Shown piece by piece: positions 1 through 8,266 of a stretch of DNA of 64,000 nucleotides (its first letter is position 1; every line of letters begins with the position of its first letter). Made by a program: the position numbers and the translations under genes. The DNA is taken from contig NZ_JAAGVY010000001.1 of NCBI RefSeq assembly GCF_010686655.1, positions 1 to 64,000 of the forward strand. The letters run 5' to 3'. Source of the stretch: Cryomorpha ignava (lineage in GTDB: Bacteria > Bacteroidota > Bacteroidia > Flavobacteriales_D > Cryomorphaceae). The notes beneath the pieces were generated by a model that worked only from the letters and a program-made list of their open reading frames with translations, was not told where the DNA came from and did not search any database.

Positions 1-59
1 ACCATTCCGCTCTCTTGCCAGGCTTGAACCAGAGCAAACATTTTTTCTTGTAACTTCAT
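1..59 (-). CDS. IS66-family accessory transposase ORF, N-terminal fragment
   Basis: On the minus strand an ATG at 59-57 opens a frame that runs off the window edge. It reads MKLQEKMFALVQ then AWQESGMV. This resembles the N-terminus of the small helix-turn-helix ORF (TnpA-like) that begins IS66-family elements in Bacteroidota, where a mobile-element protein starts with a short helix followed by a W-Q-x-S-G motif. Only 19 complete codons are visible, so the assignment rests on remembered similarity and on context: the facing T9SS gene has lost its 5' end. It could instead be another HTH protein. Confidence 0.55.
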   Translation of the reverse strand, partial: MKLQEKMFALVQAWQESGM

Positions 60-100
60 CAAAATTATTTTCGACAAAGATCAGGCGGGGGTGGGAATTA
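1..100 (-). mobile_element. Edge of an IS66-like insertion sequence
   Basis: The segment holds the start of an IS66-type ORF and about 40-60 bp of upstream sequence. The exact terminal inverted repeat and target duplication cannot be fixed because only one end is present. The T9SS frame to the right is open only back to a TAG at 99-101, so the junction probably lies near 60-118. The placement is inference from the truncated neighbour. Confidence 0.4.
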
Positions 101-119
101 GGCAATATGGGATGGTCGG

Positions 120-776
120 GTGGATACATCTATTGGATATAGAATAAATAATAGTACTGGAGATATTACATCTTTGGAAGTAATAATTGACCAAGTAAAC
201 GCCTCTGGAGCAGTGATTCAAAATATATATACTAAAACAACTTCGGTAGCTGGAGTTGCCAACTATACTTATGAGAATTTGAATGGATATTGTATCTCTA
301 GTGCCGTTTGGGGAATTAATCCGGGTTTTGGAAATTGCAGTAATGGATATTCAGGGTATACAGGATATTTTGCCTATTCAAATGGTCTTTTTTCGTTAGG
401 AAACTACTATAAACTTACAGTTAGCGTAAGTAATCTCTGCGGTTCAAGTACACAATATAGCTACCTATATGCTAGTGTTCCAAACGGATTAATGGTTAAT
501 GATGAGAACTTCTTAGATTTTATTTCCGAAAAAGCTAAAATCTTTCCAAATCCATTTACTTCTACAATTGAAATTGAATTTGAACCAAAGCCTTCCGAGC
601 AATACCAAATCGAACTTGTTGACGTTCTTGGTAGGAAAATTGTATTATTAAAAAGTGCACAACTTGAAGGATCAACTTTTAATAGAAGTTTCGACACATC
701 CAACCTTGCAAAAGGAATGTACATTTATAATATAAAGTCACACTCTGACAATTATACTGGACTAATTTATAAATAG
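120..776 (+). CDS. T9SS type A sorting domain protein, 5'-truncated
   Basis: A 218-residue frame with a GTG at its best start and an in-frame TAG at 99-101 just upstream. There is no signal peptide, although the C-terminal ~80 residues form a typical type IX secretion sorting domain (FPNPF, a central LVDVLGRKI strand, and AKGMYIYNI near the end). T9SS cargo must first cross the inner membrane through Sec, so the missing signal peptide shows that the 5' end is lost. The middle is Ser/Thr/Gly/Tyr-rich with repeated Cys, like an extracellular beta-sandwich. The left neighbour looks like an IS66 element, so this is most likely a remnant cut by that insertion. Function of the intact protein is unknown. 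Confidence 0.6.
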   Translation: MDTSIGYRINNSTGDITSLEVIIDQVNASGAVIQNIYTKTTSVAGVANYTYENLNGYCISSAVWGINPGFGNCSNGYSGYTGYFAYSNGLFSLGNYYKLTVSVSNLCGSSTQYSYLYASVPNGLMVNDENFLDFISEKAKIFPNPFTSTIEIEFEPKPSEQYQIELVDVLGRKIVLLKSAQLEGSTFNRSFDTSNLAKGMYIYNIKSHSDNYTGLIYK

Positions 777-970
777 CTTTTATGATTTCTTAAACTAAAC
801 CTTTCTATATATTTAAGTCATGAGGTTTATTTAACAATATGAGTTCTTCTGGAGTTATAATTTTGTTGGTCATAAATCATACAAAAGGAATAAATTGACT
901 AGTATTTAACAAAATTTTACTTAAGAGTTTGAAAAAATAGCTTTCTCAACAGTTGTTCTTAACCAAGAAG

Positions 971-1017
971 AGTTGGCATTTGGAGTTTGAAACTCTAAAT
1001 GCCAACTTCACTTTTTT
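971..1017 (+). terminator. Intrinsic terminator after T9SS remnant
   Basis: Long inverted repeat: AGTTGGCATTTGGAGTTT (971-988) faces AAACTCTAAATGCCAACT (about 990-1007), one wobble/mismatch apart from perfect, followed by a six-T run at 1012-1017. Confidence 0.8.
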
Positions 1018-1198
1018 GTCTTGGTGATCAAGAATTATTTAAAGCGTTCTAATCCAATCTTTCCTTTCGACAAACATCCATCATTTAAACCGAAAATGCA
1101 ACAATGAGAGAATTGGTTGATAAAGCATAAAGTAAACGCAATGCTCTAATAATAACGATAACAAAGCACTAGCTGGTATGTATGGATACATTATTACC

Positions 1199-1230
1199 CA
1201 AAAAAAACCGGCAACTTAAATGAAGCCGGA
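1199..1230 (-). terminator. Intrinsic terminator of the 1254-1934 gene
   Basis: CCGGC (1208-1212) pairs with GCCGG (1225-1229). Read on the minus strand the stem is followed by eight T (complement of the A run at 1200-1207), about 25 nt after the stop codon. Confidence 0.8.
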
Positions 1231-1253
1231 TTCATTAAAAATAAGGATTCGAA

Positions 1254-1934
1254 TTACTGTTTCACAATTAAATTAGTTGAAACAATTTTAGAACTAGCGT
1301 CAACCAACTTCAGAATATAATTTCCCGCCGCTAATTCCTGAATAGAAATTCTATTACTTCCATTTAACGAAGTGCTTAACACCATTTTTCCAGTCACATT
1401 ATAGAGCTCAACTGACGATACAAAGTTTTTTGAATTGTCGATTGAGATAAAATCTTGTGTCGGGTTTGGATAAACTTTAATTGCTTCGCTGAGCTTTTCT
1501 GCAAGCCCTACAGTATGATTAAAAAAGTAAGTTGCCGAGGTGGTATTAGTAGAATCGTTAGATTGATACACTTCAACTTCGATAATTGCTTGTCCCTCAA
1601 AATTATTTGGATAAACATGCACATCCATAGTACCATCTTCACCTGCTCCTAATGAAAAATCCATCATAGTTACAGTCGGAAGATAGCATTGATTTACGTC
1701 ACACACCGCAACTTGCCATCCGGGAGTCATCTCAACCACAGTTAAACTCCAAGTGAGGACTAAGTTAAAGTCGAAACCATTCGTAATAAATGAATGTCCA
1801 ATTCCTTCAAAATCTTCCGGCATTACACCATCCTCAAAAACAGGGTTTGGTGAAATAGACAATTGTCCGAATAAATATTTTGATGGGGCAATGAAGACAG
1901 CACTAACAGCTAATAAAAGATAGATTTTTTTCAT
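1254..1934 (-). CDS. T9SS type A sorting domain-containing secreted protein
   Basis: 226 residues. It begins with a Sec signal peptide (MKKIYLLLAVSAVF core, cleavage near YLFG-Q at about residue 24). The C-terminal ~75 residues are a T9SS sorting domain: VYPNP, VELYNVTGKMV and ELAAGNYILKL, ending VKQ. The central part (residues 25-145) is a single beta-rich domain with one CDVNQC pair and no enzymatic motif. Homologues of this architecture are exported across the outer membrane and either released or attached to A-LPS. The substrate or partner is unknown. The gene stands alone with its own terminator and a 511-bp upstream gap. Confidence 0.8.
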   Translation of the reverse strand: MKKIYLLLAVSAVFIAPSKYLFGQLSISPNPVFEDGVMPEDFEGIGHSFITNGFDFNLVLTWSLTVVEMTPGWQVAVCDVNQCYLPTVTMMDFSLGAGEDGTMDVHVYPNNFEGQAIIEVEVYQSNDSTNTTSATYFFNHTVGLAEKLSEAIKVYPNPTQDFISIDNSKNFVSSVELYNVTGKMVLSTSLNGSNRISIQELAAGNYILKLVDASSKIVSTNLIVKQ

Positions 1935-2445
1935 ATTCGTAATACTTAATACTTAAAACCGTTTAAAGTTGATTCTTCTTGGATTACTGCAAATATAAGT
2001 ATTTGTTCTTCGCTTTTTGGATAAACCAAAGCATAAATAATCCATTAGGACTCCAAGCCAAGCAGTGAATGCCTCAATTATAAGCTGCTTCTCTTATCCA
2101 AATAAGATAGCTCTAGTTAGCTCATACTAAAAACAAAAAGCAAAAAAATTGCTACTAACATTTCGTCCGGTCTACACGCGGGCAGTCTGTTTGGTCTTGT
2201 AAATCCAAGAGTAAGCATACTCATCTTTTAATTGACTTGGAAATAAATTCAATCTCTTAACCTTTTTAAAACCAATAAATAATTAGTAAATTGATAACTT
2301 TAATCAACCGAATAATTATCTATTGCGGAAATTGTGAGTCCAACAGAAAGCTGATAATGAACTATAAAACACATCCAAAATCAGGAATCATTCCTCTTAA
2401 AGAAATACTTTTACAACTCAAATCTCACTAACTAATCTTTATAAA
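1935..2445. other. Long AT-rich intergenic region, divergent promoters expected
   Basis: 511 bp between two divergent secreted-protein genes. No ORF with protein-like character is seen. A near-consensus minus-7 box, TACTTTTA, at 2406-2413 lies about 33 bp before the 2446 start and may serve that gene. The rest shows no recognisable RNA or repeat. Confidence 0.4.
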
Positions 2446-3927
2446 ATGAAAAAAGCTTTACTTCTATTTATGGCAGCCAGCCTTTCGATTGGCACAATGA
2501 AAGCTCAAATTGCCAATGGTACGGTATTGGAGGAAAATGTAATTATTACCGACCTTGACGGAAATGTTCATGACATTTTTGCTTACCTGGATTCAGGAAA
2601 GACAGTTGTTTTAGACTTGTACGCAGAATGGTGCGGCCCTTGCTGGAATTACCACAACGATGATTTAGGTCACCCTGCAGGTGGCGCTCTAAAGGACTTG
2701 TACTACACTTATGGCGATGGAGTTGATGGCACAAATGAGGTAATAGTTATTGGTATTGAGTCTGACGCTTCCACTCCAGTTTCTGCAATCGGCGGCGGTG
2801 CTGGGAGCACATATGGATGGAACTGGCTTAGTGAAGTTCCTTATCCAATGGCAAATGACAATTCTGTAGCTGGTATTTTCGAACAGGCTTATTACCCTTA
2901 TATTATCCGAATTTGCCCCAACAGACAAATTTTTGAATTAGGGCAGCAAAATGCTGAAAACATTATGACTGATGTTGGTGGATGTGTTACTGGTGGCGGA
3001 GAAATTAATCCAGCAGTTCTTTCTTATAATGGAACTGTTGCTACTTGTGACGATGTTGAGGTAGAAGTAACAATTCAAAACGTAGGTAGCGCTAATCTTA
3101 CAGCAGTTACTTTAGATGCTTCAAACACAGATGGGTCACTTTTAACTTATGAGTGGACAGGTGATTTGGCTCCTTTTGAAACGGCAGATGTAACTTTGGG
3201 AACGACTACAATTTCTGAAACATCCGACATTACAGTCACTATAACTTCAGCGGATGAAGACTCTGATTTTAGTTCGGTGACACAGAATGTCGCAATGGCA
3301 GTAGAAACGACTAATGTTATTAATGTTCATCTTGAACTTGACACATACGGTTCAGAAACTACATGGAAGATTCGAAACTCAGATAATGTTCAAGTTGCAA
3401 GTGGTGGCCCTTATGGTGCTCAGTCGCTCCAAACATTAGATATCCAAGTAATCGTCGATGCATCAGAATGTTACTCTTTTAGCATTTATGATTCATTCGG
3501 TGATGGTCTGAATGGGGCTTCTTGGACAAATGGTACTGACGGCTTTTACACTGTTACATCATCTGATGGAACTGTAGTTGTTTCTGGCGGAGGTGCTGCT
3601 CAATTTTCAGTGGAAACTTCACCTTTTGAAACAACAAGTGATGCTTCTGCAATTGAGGATGTATTGGTAAACAATTCTTTCAATTTATTCCCAAATCCTG
3701 CAAGTAGTAATCTAAGCATTGAATTAGATTTGCTTTCATCTGAAAGAGTTACGGTTGATGTTTTCGACATCGTTGGTAAAAATGTTCATAGCGTTGACTT
3801 TGGTAAAATGTCTGCGGGTTATTCTTTGCATACTCTGAAGGTAAACGAGTTGAATGATGGAGTTTACATGATGAATGTAAAAATTGGAGAGAATAATATT
3901 GCGTCTAAATTTGTAGTTAGACATTAA
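2446..3927 (+). CDS. Secreted thioredoxin-fold protein with T9SS sorting domain
   Basis: 493 residues. A Sec signal peptide ends near AQ at residues 20-21. A TlpA/Omp28-like thioredoxin domain follows with WCGPC at residues 62-66 (active-site C63 and C66). Next come beta-sandwich segments rich in Thr/Val/Asp (about 185-390), including a YDSFGDGLNG motif typical of secreted Bacteroidota beta-domains. The T9SS type A sorting domain fills the last ~80 residues (LFPNPASS, DVFDIVGKN, DGVYMMNVKIG). It is probably a surface-exposed or secreted thiol-disulfide protein, since the two catalytic Cys are intact. It is followed within 80 bp by a second TlpA-type gene, so a shared redox role is plausible. 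The substrate is unknown. Confidence 0.85.
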   Translation: MKKALLLFMAASLSIGTMKAQIANGTVLEENVIITDLDGNVHDIFAYLDSGKTVVLDLYAEWCGPCWNYHNDDLGHPAGGALKDLYYTYGDGVDGTNEVIVIGIESDASTPVSAIGGGAGSTYGWNWLSEVPYPMANDNSVAGIFEQAYYPYIIRICPNRQIFELGQQNAENIMTDVGGCVTGGGEINPAVLSYNGTVATCDDVEVEVTIQNVGSANLTAVTLDASNTDGSLLTYEWTGDLAPFETADVTLGTTTISETSDITVTITSADEDSDFSSVTQNVAMAVETTNVINVHLELDTYGSETTWKIRNSDNVQVASGGPYGAQSLQTLDIQVIVDASECYSFSIYDSFGDGLNGASWTNGTDGFYTVTSSDGTVVVSGGGAAQFSVETSPFETTSDASAIEDVLVNNSFNLFPNPASSNLSIELDLLSSERVTVDVFDIVGKNVHSVDFGKMSAGYSLHTLKVNELNDGVYMMNVKIGENNIASKFVVRH

Positions 3928-3956
3928 ACCTTTTTGAATAATTATAATCAATTTAG

Positions 3957-3990
3957 AATAACGTTCAGGGCAATTGTCCTGAACGTTATT
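3957..3990 (+). terminator. Perfect 13-bp hairpin between two thioredoxin genes
   Basis: AATAACGTTCAGG (3957-3969) pairs perfectly with CCTGAACGTTATT (3978-3990) across an 8-nt loop, 30 bp after the 2446-3927 stop. The T tract downstream is weak (TTATTTATATTT), so it may attenuate rather than fully stop transcription into the next gene. Confidence 0.65.
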
Positions 3991-4004
3991 TATATTTAAA
4001 AACC

Positions 4005-4499
4005 ATGAGTATGAGAATTCTAATTGCTTTGTCATTTATACTGTGCATGAGTAACGCACTAATCGCCCAAAATAAAGTACCATCCGTAATTGTAAAAGAC
4101 TTAAAAGGCCAGTCGTTTAATACCGCAGATATTTCTAATGACGGGAATCCCGTTATTATAAATTTCTGGGCTACATGGTGTTCTCCATGCAAAAGAGAGC
4201 TCAATACAATTGCCGAAGTATATCCTGACTGGCAGGATGAAACCGGAGTAAAACTTATTGCTGTATCCATTGACGACTCCCGAAGCCAATCGCGCGTTTT
4301 GCCATACATTAATGGATCAGCCTGGGATTATGAGGTATTGATTGATACCAACCAGGATTTAAAACGTGCCATGAATGTAAATAATGTACCTCATACATTT
4401 TTGCTAAATGGCAAAGGCGAAATAGTTTGGGAGCACAACAATTACAGCCCCGGCGACGAAGACAAATTATACGAGCAGATTTTATTACTGAAAAAGTAG
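4005..4499 (+). CDS. TlpA family thiol-disulfide reductase
   Basis: 164 residues with a Sec signal (residues 1-22, cleaved after IAQ). A single AhpC/TSA-thioredoxin domain carries WCSPC at residues 58-62, followed by KREL, as in TlpA/ResA proteins. The cis-Pro segment is present as VNNVPHTFLL. These proteins act in the periplasm and reduce disulfides in exported proteins, for example apocytochromes. Ends eight bases before the DUF6029 gene, so they are very likely co-transcribed. The first Met (MSMRIL) or the third residue could be the start; both give the same signal peptide. Confidence 0.85.
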   Translation: MSMRILIALSFILCMSNALIAQNKVPSVIVKDLKGQSFNTADISNDGNPVIINFWATWCSPCKRELNTIAEVYPDWQDETGVKLIAVSIDDSRSQSRVLPYINGSAWDYEVLIDTNQDLKRAMNVNNVPHTFLLNGKGEIVWEHNNYSPGDEDKLYEQILLLKK

Positions 4500-4507
4500 T
4501 TTAAATA

Positions 4508-6223
4508 ATGAGAATGTTGAGATTTTTTGGCCTCCTTTCCGGCCTGCTCATTTTAAATTTATCTGGACAAGCGCAAGATTGGATATCAAAGGGTGAAGTG
4601 TCTGGAAACTTCCAGCTCGATGGCCAGTACTACGTTGAAGATTCGGCGATAAGTGCGGTTGTTCCACCCGAGATTATGGCGCTGAGCGGCTTTGGAAATA
4701 TCATTTACCGAAACGCAAAGTTCTCTACCGGCTTGCGCTTTGAAACCTACCTCCCCGCCCCTGTGGCATATCCCGCAGGCGCTCCCTGGAACGGAACCGG
4801 AATAGGTTATAGATTCGCCCGGTACTCAGGAGATGAAATTGATATTACTGTCGGGAATTTTTATGAGCAGTTTGGCTCAGGAATGATTCTAAGAACCTGG
4901 GAAGATCGAGGACTCGGTGTTGACTATTCACTAGACGGAATTCGCGTAAAGGCGAGACCGTATAAAGGAATTGAATTAACCGGACTCTATGGAAAGCAAA
5001 GATTTAACTTCAACAATGGTTTCCAAAATGGTGACGGCATTGTAAGAGGTCTGAATGGTGATTTCAATCTGTCAGAATTACTTGATTCTACAGTCACTAT
5101 ACCAGGTCAATTATCCATTGGCGGAAGTTACGTAAGCCGGTATGAAAAAAACCTGAGTAATACTTATGATTTTCCCGAAAACGTGGATGGCGGGGCGGCG
5201 CGCTTAAGATACAATTTAGGTGGATTTCAATTTTCCGGAGAGTACGCCTGGACAGGATTAAATCCGACTGCCACCAATGCACAAATTATAAATATTCCAG
5301 ATAGCCTCGACCCAAGCGTTGGATTATGGCATCGTGGAGAAGGTGTAAATCTCAATGCGACTTATTCTGTAAGAGGTTTTGGGGTTTCAGTTACCGCATC
5401 TAGTCTGGCCAGCATGGCATACCAAAGCCAAAGAGCATCAGGACCCTTCGATTCTTGGATTAATTACTTGCCGGCCACAAGCGTATTGCAAACGTATGCG
5501 CTCTCGCAACTCTACCCATATGCCACACAGCCAAATGGCGAAAATGCCTATCGCGCTGATGTGTTTTATAACTTTAACCGAAAATCAACGCTCGGCGGAA
5601 AATATGGTATGAAGCTCGAACTGAGCTATACACACATAATGTCGCCCAGTATAAACCCGATAAACGATTTGAGTACTACCCGGCAAGGAGCAGATTTTAC
5701 GTTGTTTAAGCCGGGCAATGAACTCTATTATACAGACTTTAATGCGCGTATAACCAAAAAGTTGTCTAAAAAATTTAAGGGAACTTTATTCTACCAAAAT
5801 ATTGCCTACAATAACGATATTATAAAAGGCGCTTACGACTATAATAACGTGGCGACAAAAGGTACCGTTTACTCCGATTTATTTGTGTTTGAAGGAAATG
5901 TAAAGCTTAATTCCAAACACAATATCCGCTTTGAAGCGCAAGCATTATTTACCGATCAGCACGTGCAAGATTGGGTGGCAGGTGTTATAGAATACACTGT
6001 ATCACCACATTATTTTGTAACAGTAGTAGATCAATGGAATTATGGAAATGCAGACGGCGACAAATTCCACTTTCCTTCTTTAAGCATTGGCTATATACAG
6101 AAAACTACACGTGTAAGTATGACCTATGGGCGCCAGAGAGCGGGTGTATTTTGTGTAGGTGGTATATGTCGTGTTGTACCGGCATCTAATGGTCTGGCAA
6201 TTAGTATTACCAGTAGTTTTTAA
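4508..6223 (+). CDS. DUF6029-type outer-membrane beta-barrel protein
   Basis: 571 residues, signal peptide ending LSGQAQ at about residue 23. The body is made of alternating aromatic beta-strands (GNFYEQFGSGMILRTWEDRG, then the long ISIGYIQKTTRVSMTYGRQR type strands) and ends SITSSF with a terminal Phe, the usual C-terminus of an outer-membrane barrel. The N-terminal part matches what I recall of DUF6029 proteins of Bacteroidota. The gene sits between a TlpA-type protein and an Omp28-type lipoprotein, with 8- and 10-base gaps, so the three form one operon. No function is established; an outer-membrane partner for the two thioredoxin-fold proteins is inference. Confidence 0.75.
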   Translation: MRMLRFFGLLSGLLILNLSGQAQDWISKGEVSGNFQLDGQYYVEDSAISAVVPPEIMALSGFGNIIYRNAKFSTGLRFETYLPAPVAYPAGAPWNGTGIGYRFARYSGDEIDITVGNFYEQFGSGMILRTWEDRGLGVDYSLDGIRVKARPYKGIELTGLYGKQRFNFNNGFQNGDGIVRGLNGDFNLSELLDSTVTIPGQLSIGGSYVSRYEKNLSNTYDFPENVDGGAARLRYNLGGFQFSGEYAWTGLNPTATNAQIINIPDSLDPSVGLWHRGEGVNLNATYSVRGFGVSVTASSLASMAYQSQRASGPFDSWINYLPATSVLQTYALSQLYPYATQPNGENAYRADVFYNFNRKSTLGGKYGMKLELSYTHIMSPSINPINDLSTTRQGADFTLFKPGNELYYTDFNARITKKLSKKFKGTLFYQNIAYNNDIIKGAYDYNNVATKGTVYSDLFVFEGNVKLNSKHNIRFEAQALFTDQHVQDWVAGVIEYTVSPHYFVTVVDQWNYGNADGDKFHFPSLSIGYIQKTTRVSMTYGRQRAGVFCVGGICRVVPASNGLAISITSSF

Positions 6224-6233
6224 ATTTCAGATT

Positions 6234-7178
6234 ATGAAAAATTTATTTACATTCGTTTTACTCCTAACTCTAGGAACCGTTTTTTTTTCTTGTCAGGATG
6301 CAGAAGATGACTGTATCTATGTAGATAAAAGACGTTGCGATCCTGATTTTGTGCTGCCAGATATTACAGGTACCGATACGACATCTACAGATAGCACCGA
6401 TGGCATTATAACCCTTGCTTCTCCTATTACAAATTACGATGAGAAAATACTACTCGAAGATTTTACTGGTTTCAGATGCACCAACTGTGTGCCCGCAACC
6501 GTAACTGCAGTAAATTTAAAAGCAGCTCATCCAAACCGATTGAGTATTGTAGGTGTACATTGTACTCCGTTCTTCGCAGCACCTCTTACATCAGATACTA
6601 CTCAACCTTATCATAGTGACTTCAGAACCCCGGAAGGCGAACAGTTTTTTGACTACTACGAGATGGCAGGATTGCCAAATGGAGCAATAAACAGATTGGG
6701 AAGTCAAGGCAATAAATACATTCCCTTTGCCGAATGGACCGACAGGATAAATGCGCTTATCGCTGAAAACAACCCGGAAGTCTATATCAGCATTGAGAAC
6801 ATAACCGTTGATGAAGAAAATCAGGAATTGATTGTAAAGGTTTATGCAAAACCGCTAATACCTAGTGAAACAGCTTATTTAATTAATCTTTCTGTAACTG
6901 AAAGTGGAATTGCTGATGCTCAAAAAAATTCAAGTTCGCCAGGTGGCCAAATTCTGGATTACGTGCACAACCACGTATACCGCGGAAGTGCTTATGGCCC
7001 GTGGGGAATTGATGTTTTTAACGGCAATATAGACCTGAATACTAACGAAGTACTTTCGCTCAAGCTAAAAATAGACATCAATACTGAATGGAATTTAGAA
7101 AATTGTGAAATACTTGTTTTCATCAGCAAATCATCAAACCGTGAAGTTGTACAAGTTGAAGAAGCACATATATTGTAA
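6234..7178 (+). CDS. Omp28-related outer-membrane lipoprotein
   Basis: 314 residues from ATG 6234, which directly precedes a lipoprotein signal (lipobox FFSC, lipidated Cys20). A longer frame upstream overlaps the previous gene and is not used. After a low-complexity Thr/Asp/Ser linker (45-60) comes the Omp28 domain: LLEDFTGFRCTNC with a CxxC at 82-85 where thioredoxins have their active site, then AGLPNGAINR. The family is known from Porphyromonas Omp28. The beta-rich C-terminal half resembles an adhesion-type sandwich. It is the third CxxC thioredoxin-like protein in this cluster. Co-transcribed with the preceding gene. Confidence 0.8.
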   Translation: MKNLFTFVLLLTLGTVFFSCQDAEDDCIYVDKRRCDPDFVLPDITGTDTTSTDSTDGIITLASPITNYDEKILLEDFTGFRCTNCVPATVTAVNLKAAHPNRLSIVGVHCTPFFAAPLTSDTTQPYHSDFRTPEGEQFFDYYEMAGLPNGAINRLGSQGNKYIPFAEWTDRINALIAENNPEVYISIENITVDEENQELIVKVYAKPLIPSETAYLINLSVTESGIADAQKNSSSPGGQILDYVHNHVYRGSAYGPWGIDVFNGNIDLNTNEVLSLKLKIDINTEWNLENCEILVFISKSSNREVVQVEEAHIL

Positions 7179-7797
7179 ATACAAGGTTCTAATAATTATC
7201 CTGCTCTTATTGTGGCGCAGCGATTTGTTGCTGGCACAGGATAGTGGCTCATCTGCTTTTAATCTAGACATTCACGCAGGTATAACTGCAAGCCAGGTTC
7301 AGGGCGATGGCCTAAGTGGATTTAACAAATTGGGCTTTACGGGCGGACTTGGAATTACGACCACCTTTTCTACTAAATGGGATGGCGGATTTGAGCTCAA
7401 CCTGATTCAAAAAGGCAGCATAAAAAGACCTGATCCCGACGCTGGAAATTACACAAAGTATAGCATGTTGCTGAATTACATTCAAATTCCGGTCTATGGC
7501 AAATACAAGGTTAATTCAAAGCTCAGTTTTCTAGCCGGTCCTGCAATCGGAATTCTTATAAGCAGCAAAGAAGAAGATATGAATGGTGAACTAACCGGAA
7601 CGCCCGATTTTGAGAAACTCGAATTAGCGCTCATTCTTGGTGCAGAATATTCCTTTTCTGAAAAATGGGCTGCTCAAATAAGGCTTGAACAATCTTTATT
7701 GCCAATAAGGTCGAAAGGTGACTATTCCTCTAACACTTTGAAAGGCAGGCAATACAGCACAGTACTTGGGGTTTTGATCTCATACTCAATCCGTTAA
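7141..7797 (+). CDS. Outer-membrane beta-barrel (PorT-like) protein
   Basis: About 218 residues from the GTG at 7141; a GTG at 7105 would add 12 residues. I prefer 7141 because it gives a compact signal peptide (basic MKLYKLKKH, then LIIILLLLW, cleavage after LLLAQ). The rest is a small beta-barrel of the PorT/outer membrane protein beta-barrel type: HAGITASQV, LNYIQIPVYGKYKV, FLAGPAIGILI, LGAEYSFSEKWAAQIRLEQSLLPI, ending GVLISYSIR. The start overlaps the end of the Omp28 gene, which suggests translational coupling. No specific ligand or role can be named. Confidence 0.7.
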   Translation: MKLYKLKKHIYCKYKVLIIILLLLWRSDLLLAQDSGSSAFNLDIHAGITASQVQGDGLSGFNKLGFTGGLGITTTFSTKWDGGFELNLIQKGSIKRPDPDAGNYTKYSMLLNYIQIPVYGKYKVNSKLSFLAGPAIGILISSKEEDMNGELTGTPDFEKLELALILGAEYSFSEKWAAQIRLEQSLLPIRSKGDYSSNTLKGRQYSTVLGVLISYSIR

Positions 7798-7934
7798 GCC
7801 TAACCAATTGATTCAGAGCTTGATTCAAATATTCAGACTTGAAAATTTGTTAATCCGTCGAAATTTCACATAACATCCACAGAAATTTGCCGTTTATGTA
7901 GTACCTTAATCACGAAATTTAAAACTGCTGGATA

Positions 7935-8138
7935 ATGTTGGAACTAAGTAAGCAGATTCTCCAAAAAGTAAGCTTTGACCGCCTACTCTTTAAGAAAGAA
8001 TTAAAGAAATCGCTAAACTGGGTAAAGCCCCATGAACGTTTAGATTTAAAAGCCTGGTGCCTAATCACCTTTGGCGTCATCTACAAAGATTTAATACTCG
8101 AAGTTTTCGAGTCAACAAACCTAAGCGCTTCATTTTGA
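7935..8138 (+). CDS. Small conserved hypothetical protein
   Basis: 67 residues, Lys-rich and alpha-helical, no signal peptide or membrane segment (MLELSKQILQKVSF, then KKELKKSLNWVKPHERLDLKAW). I recall similar 60-70 residue proteins beginning with a leucine/lysine-rich helix and a KVWCL-like segment in other flavobacteria, but no function. The ORF is not in an operon: it has an intergenic region in front and its own terminator, whose left arm contains its last codons and stop. The tight fit of stop codon and terminator supports it as a real gene. Confidence 0.6.
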   Translation: MLELSKQILQKVSFDRLLFKKELKKSLNWVKPHERLDLKAWCLITFGVIYKDLILEVFESTNLSASF

Positions 8139-8150
8139 AGCGCTTTTTTT
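8123..8150 (+). terminator. Terminator overlapping the stop codon of the small ORF
   Basis: AAGCGCTTC (8123-8131) pairs perfectly with GAAGCGCTT (8137-8145), loop ATTTT, followed by TTTTT. The TGA stop at 8136-8138 lies in the loop and right arm. Confidence 0.85.
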
Positions 8151-8266
8151 GTGCTTCTATTTTATTTATTGCTAGATTTAATAGATGCCTCACGGGCAGG
8201 GTAATATAATTACCAGCCGAAAGCTTTTTCCCCGGCCTTTGTGAATGACCCTGGCAATCGTCTTCA

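Larger units (their letters stand above)
777..1253. other. Intergenic region with two terminators
   Basis: No gene is supported in these 477 bp. The stretch is AT-rich and carries two terminators that face each other, one for the plus-strand T9SS remnant (971-1017) and one for the minus-strand T9SS gene (1199-1230). Nothing else is recognised between them. Confidence 0.6.

Noticed and set aside
6159-6233. Upstream extension of the Omp28-type gene
   Set aside because: It lies inside the end of the DUF6029 gene. The ATG at 6234 starts a proper lipoprotein signal.
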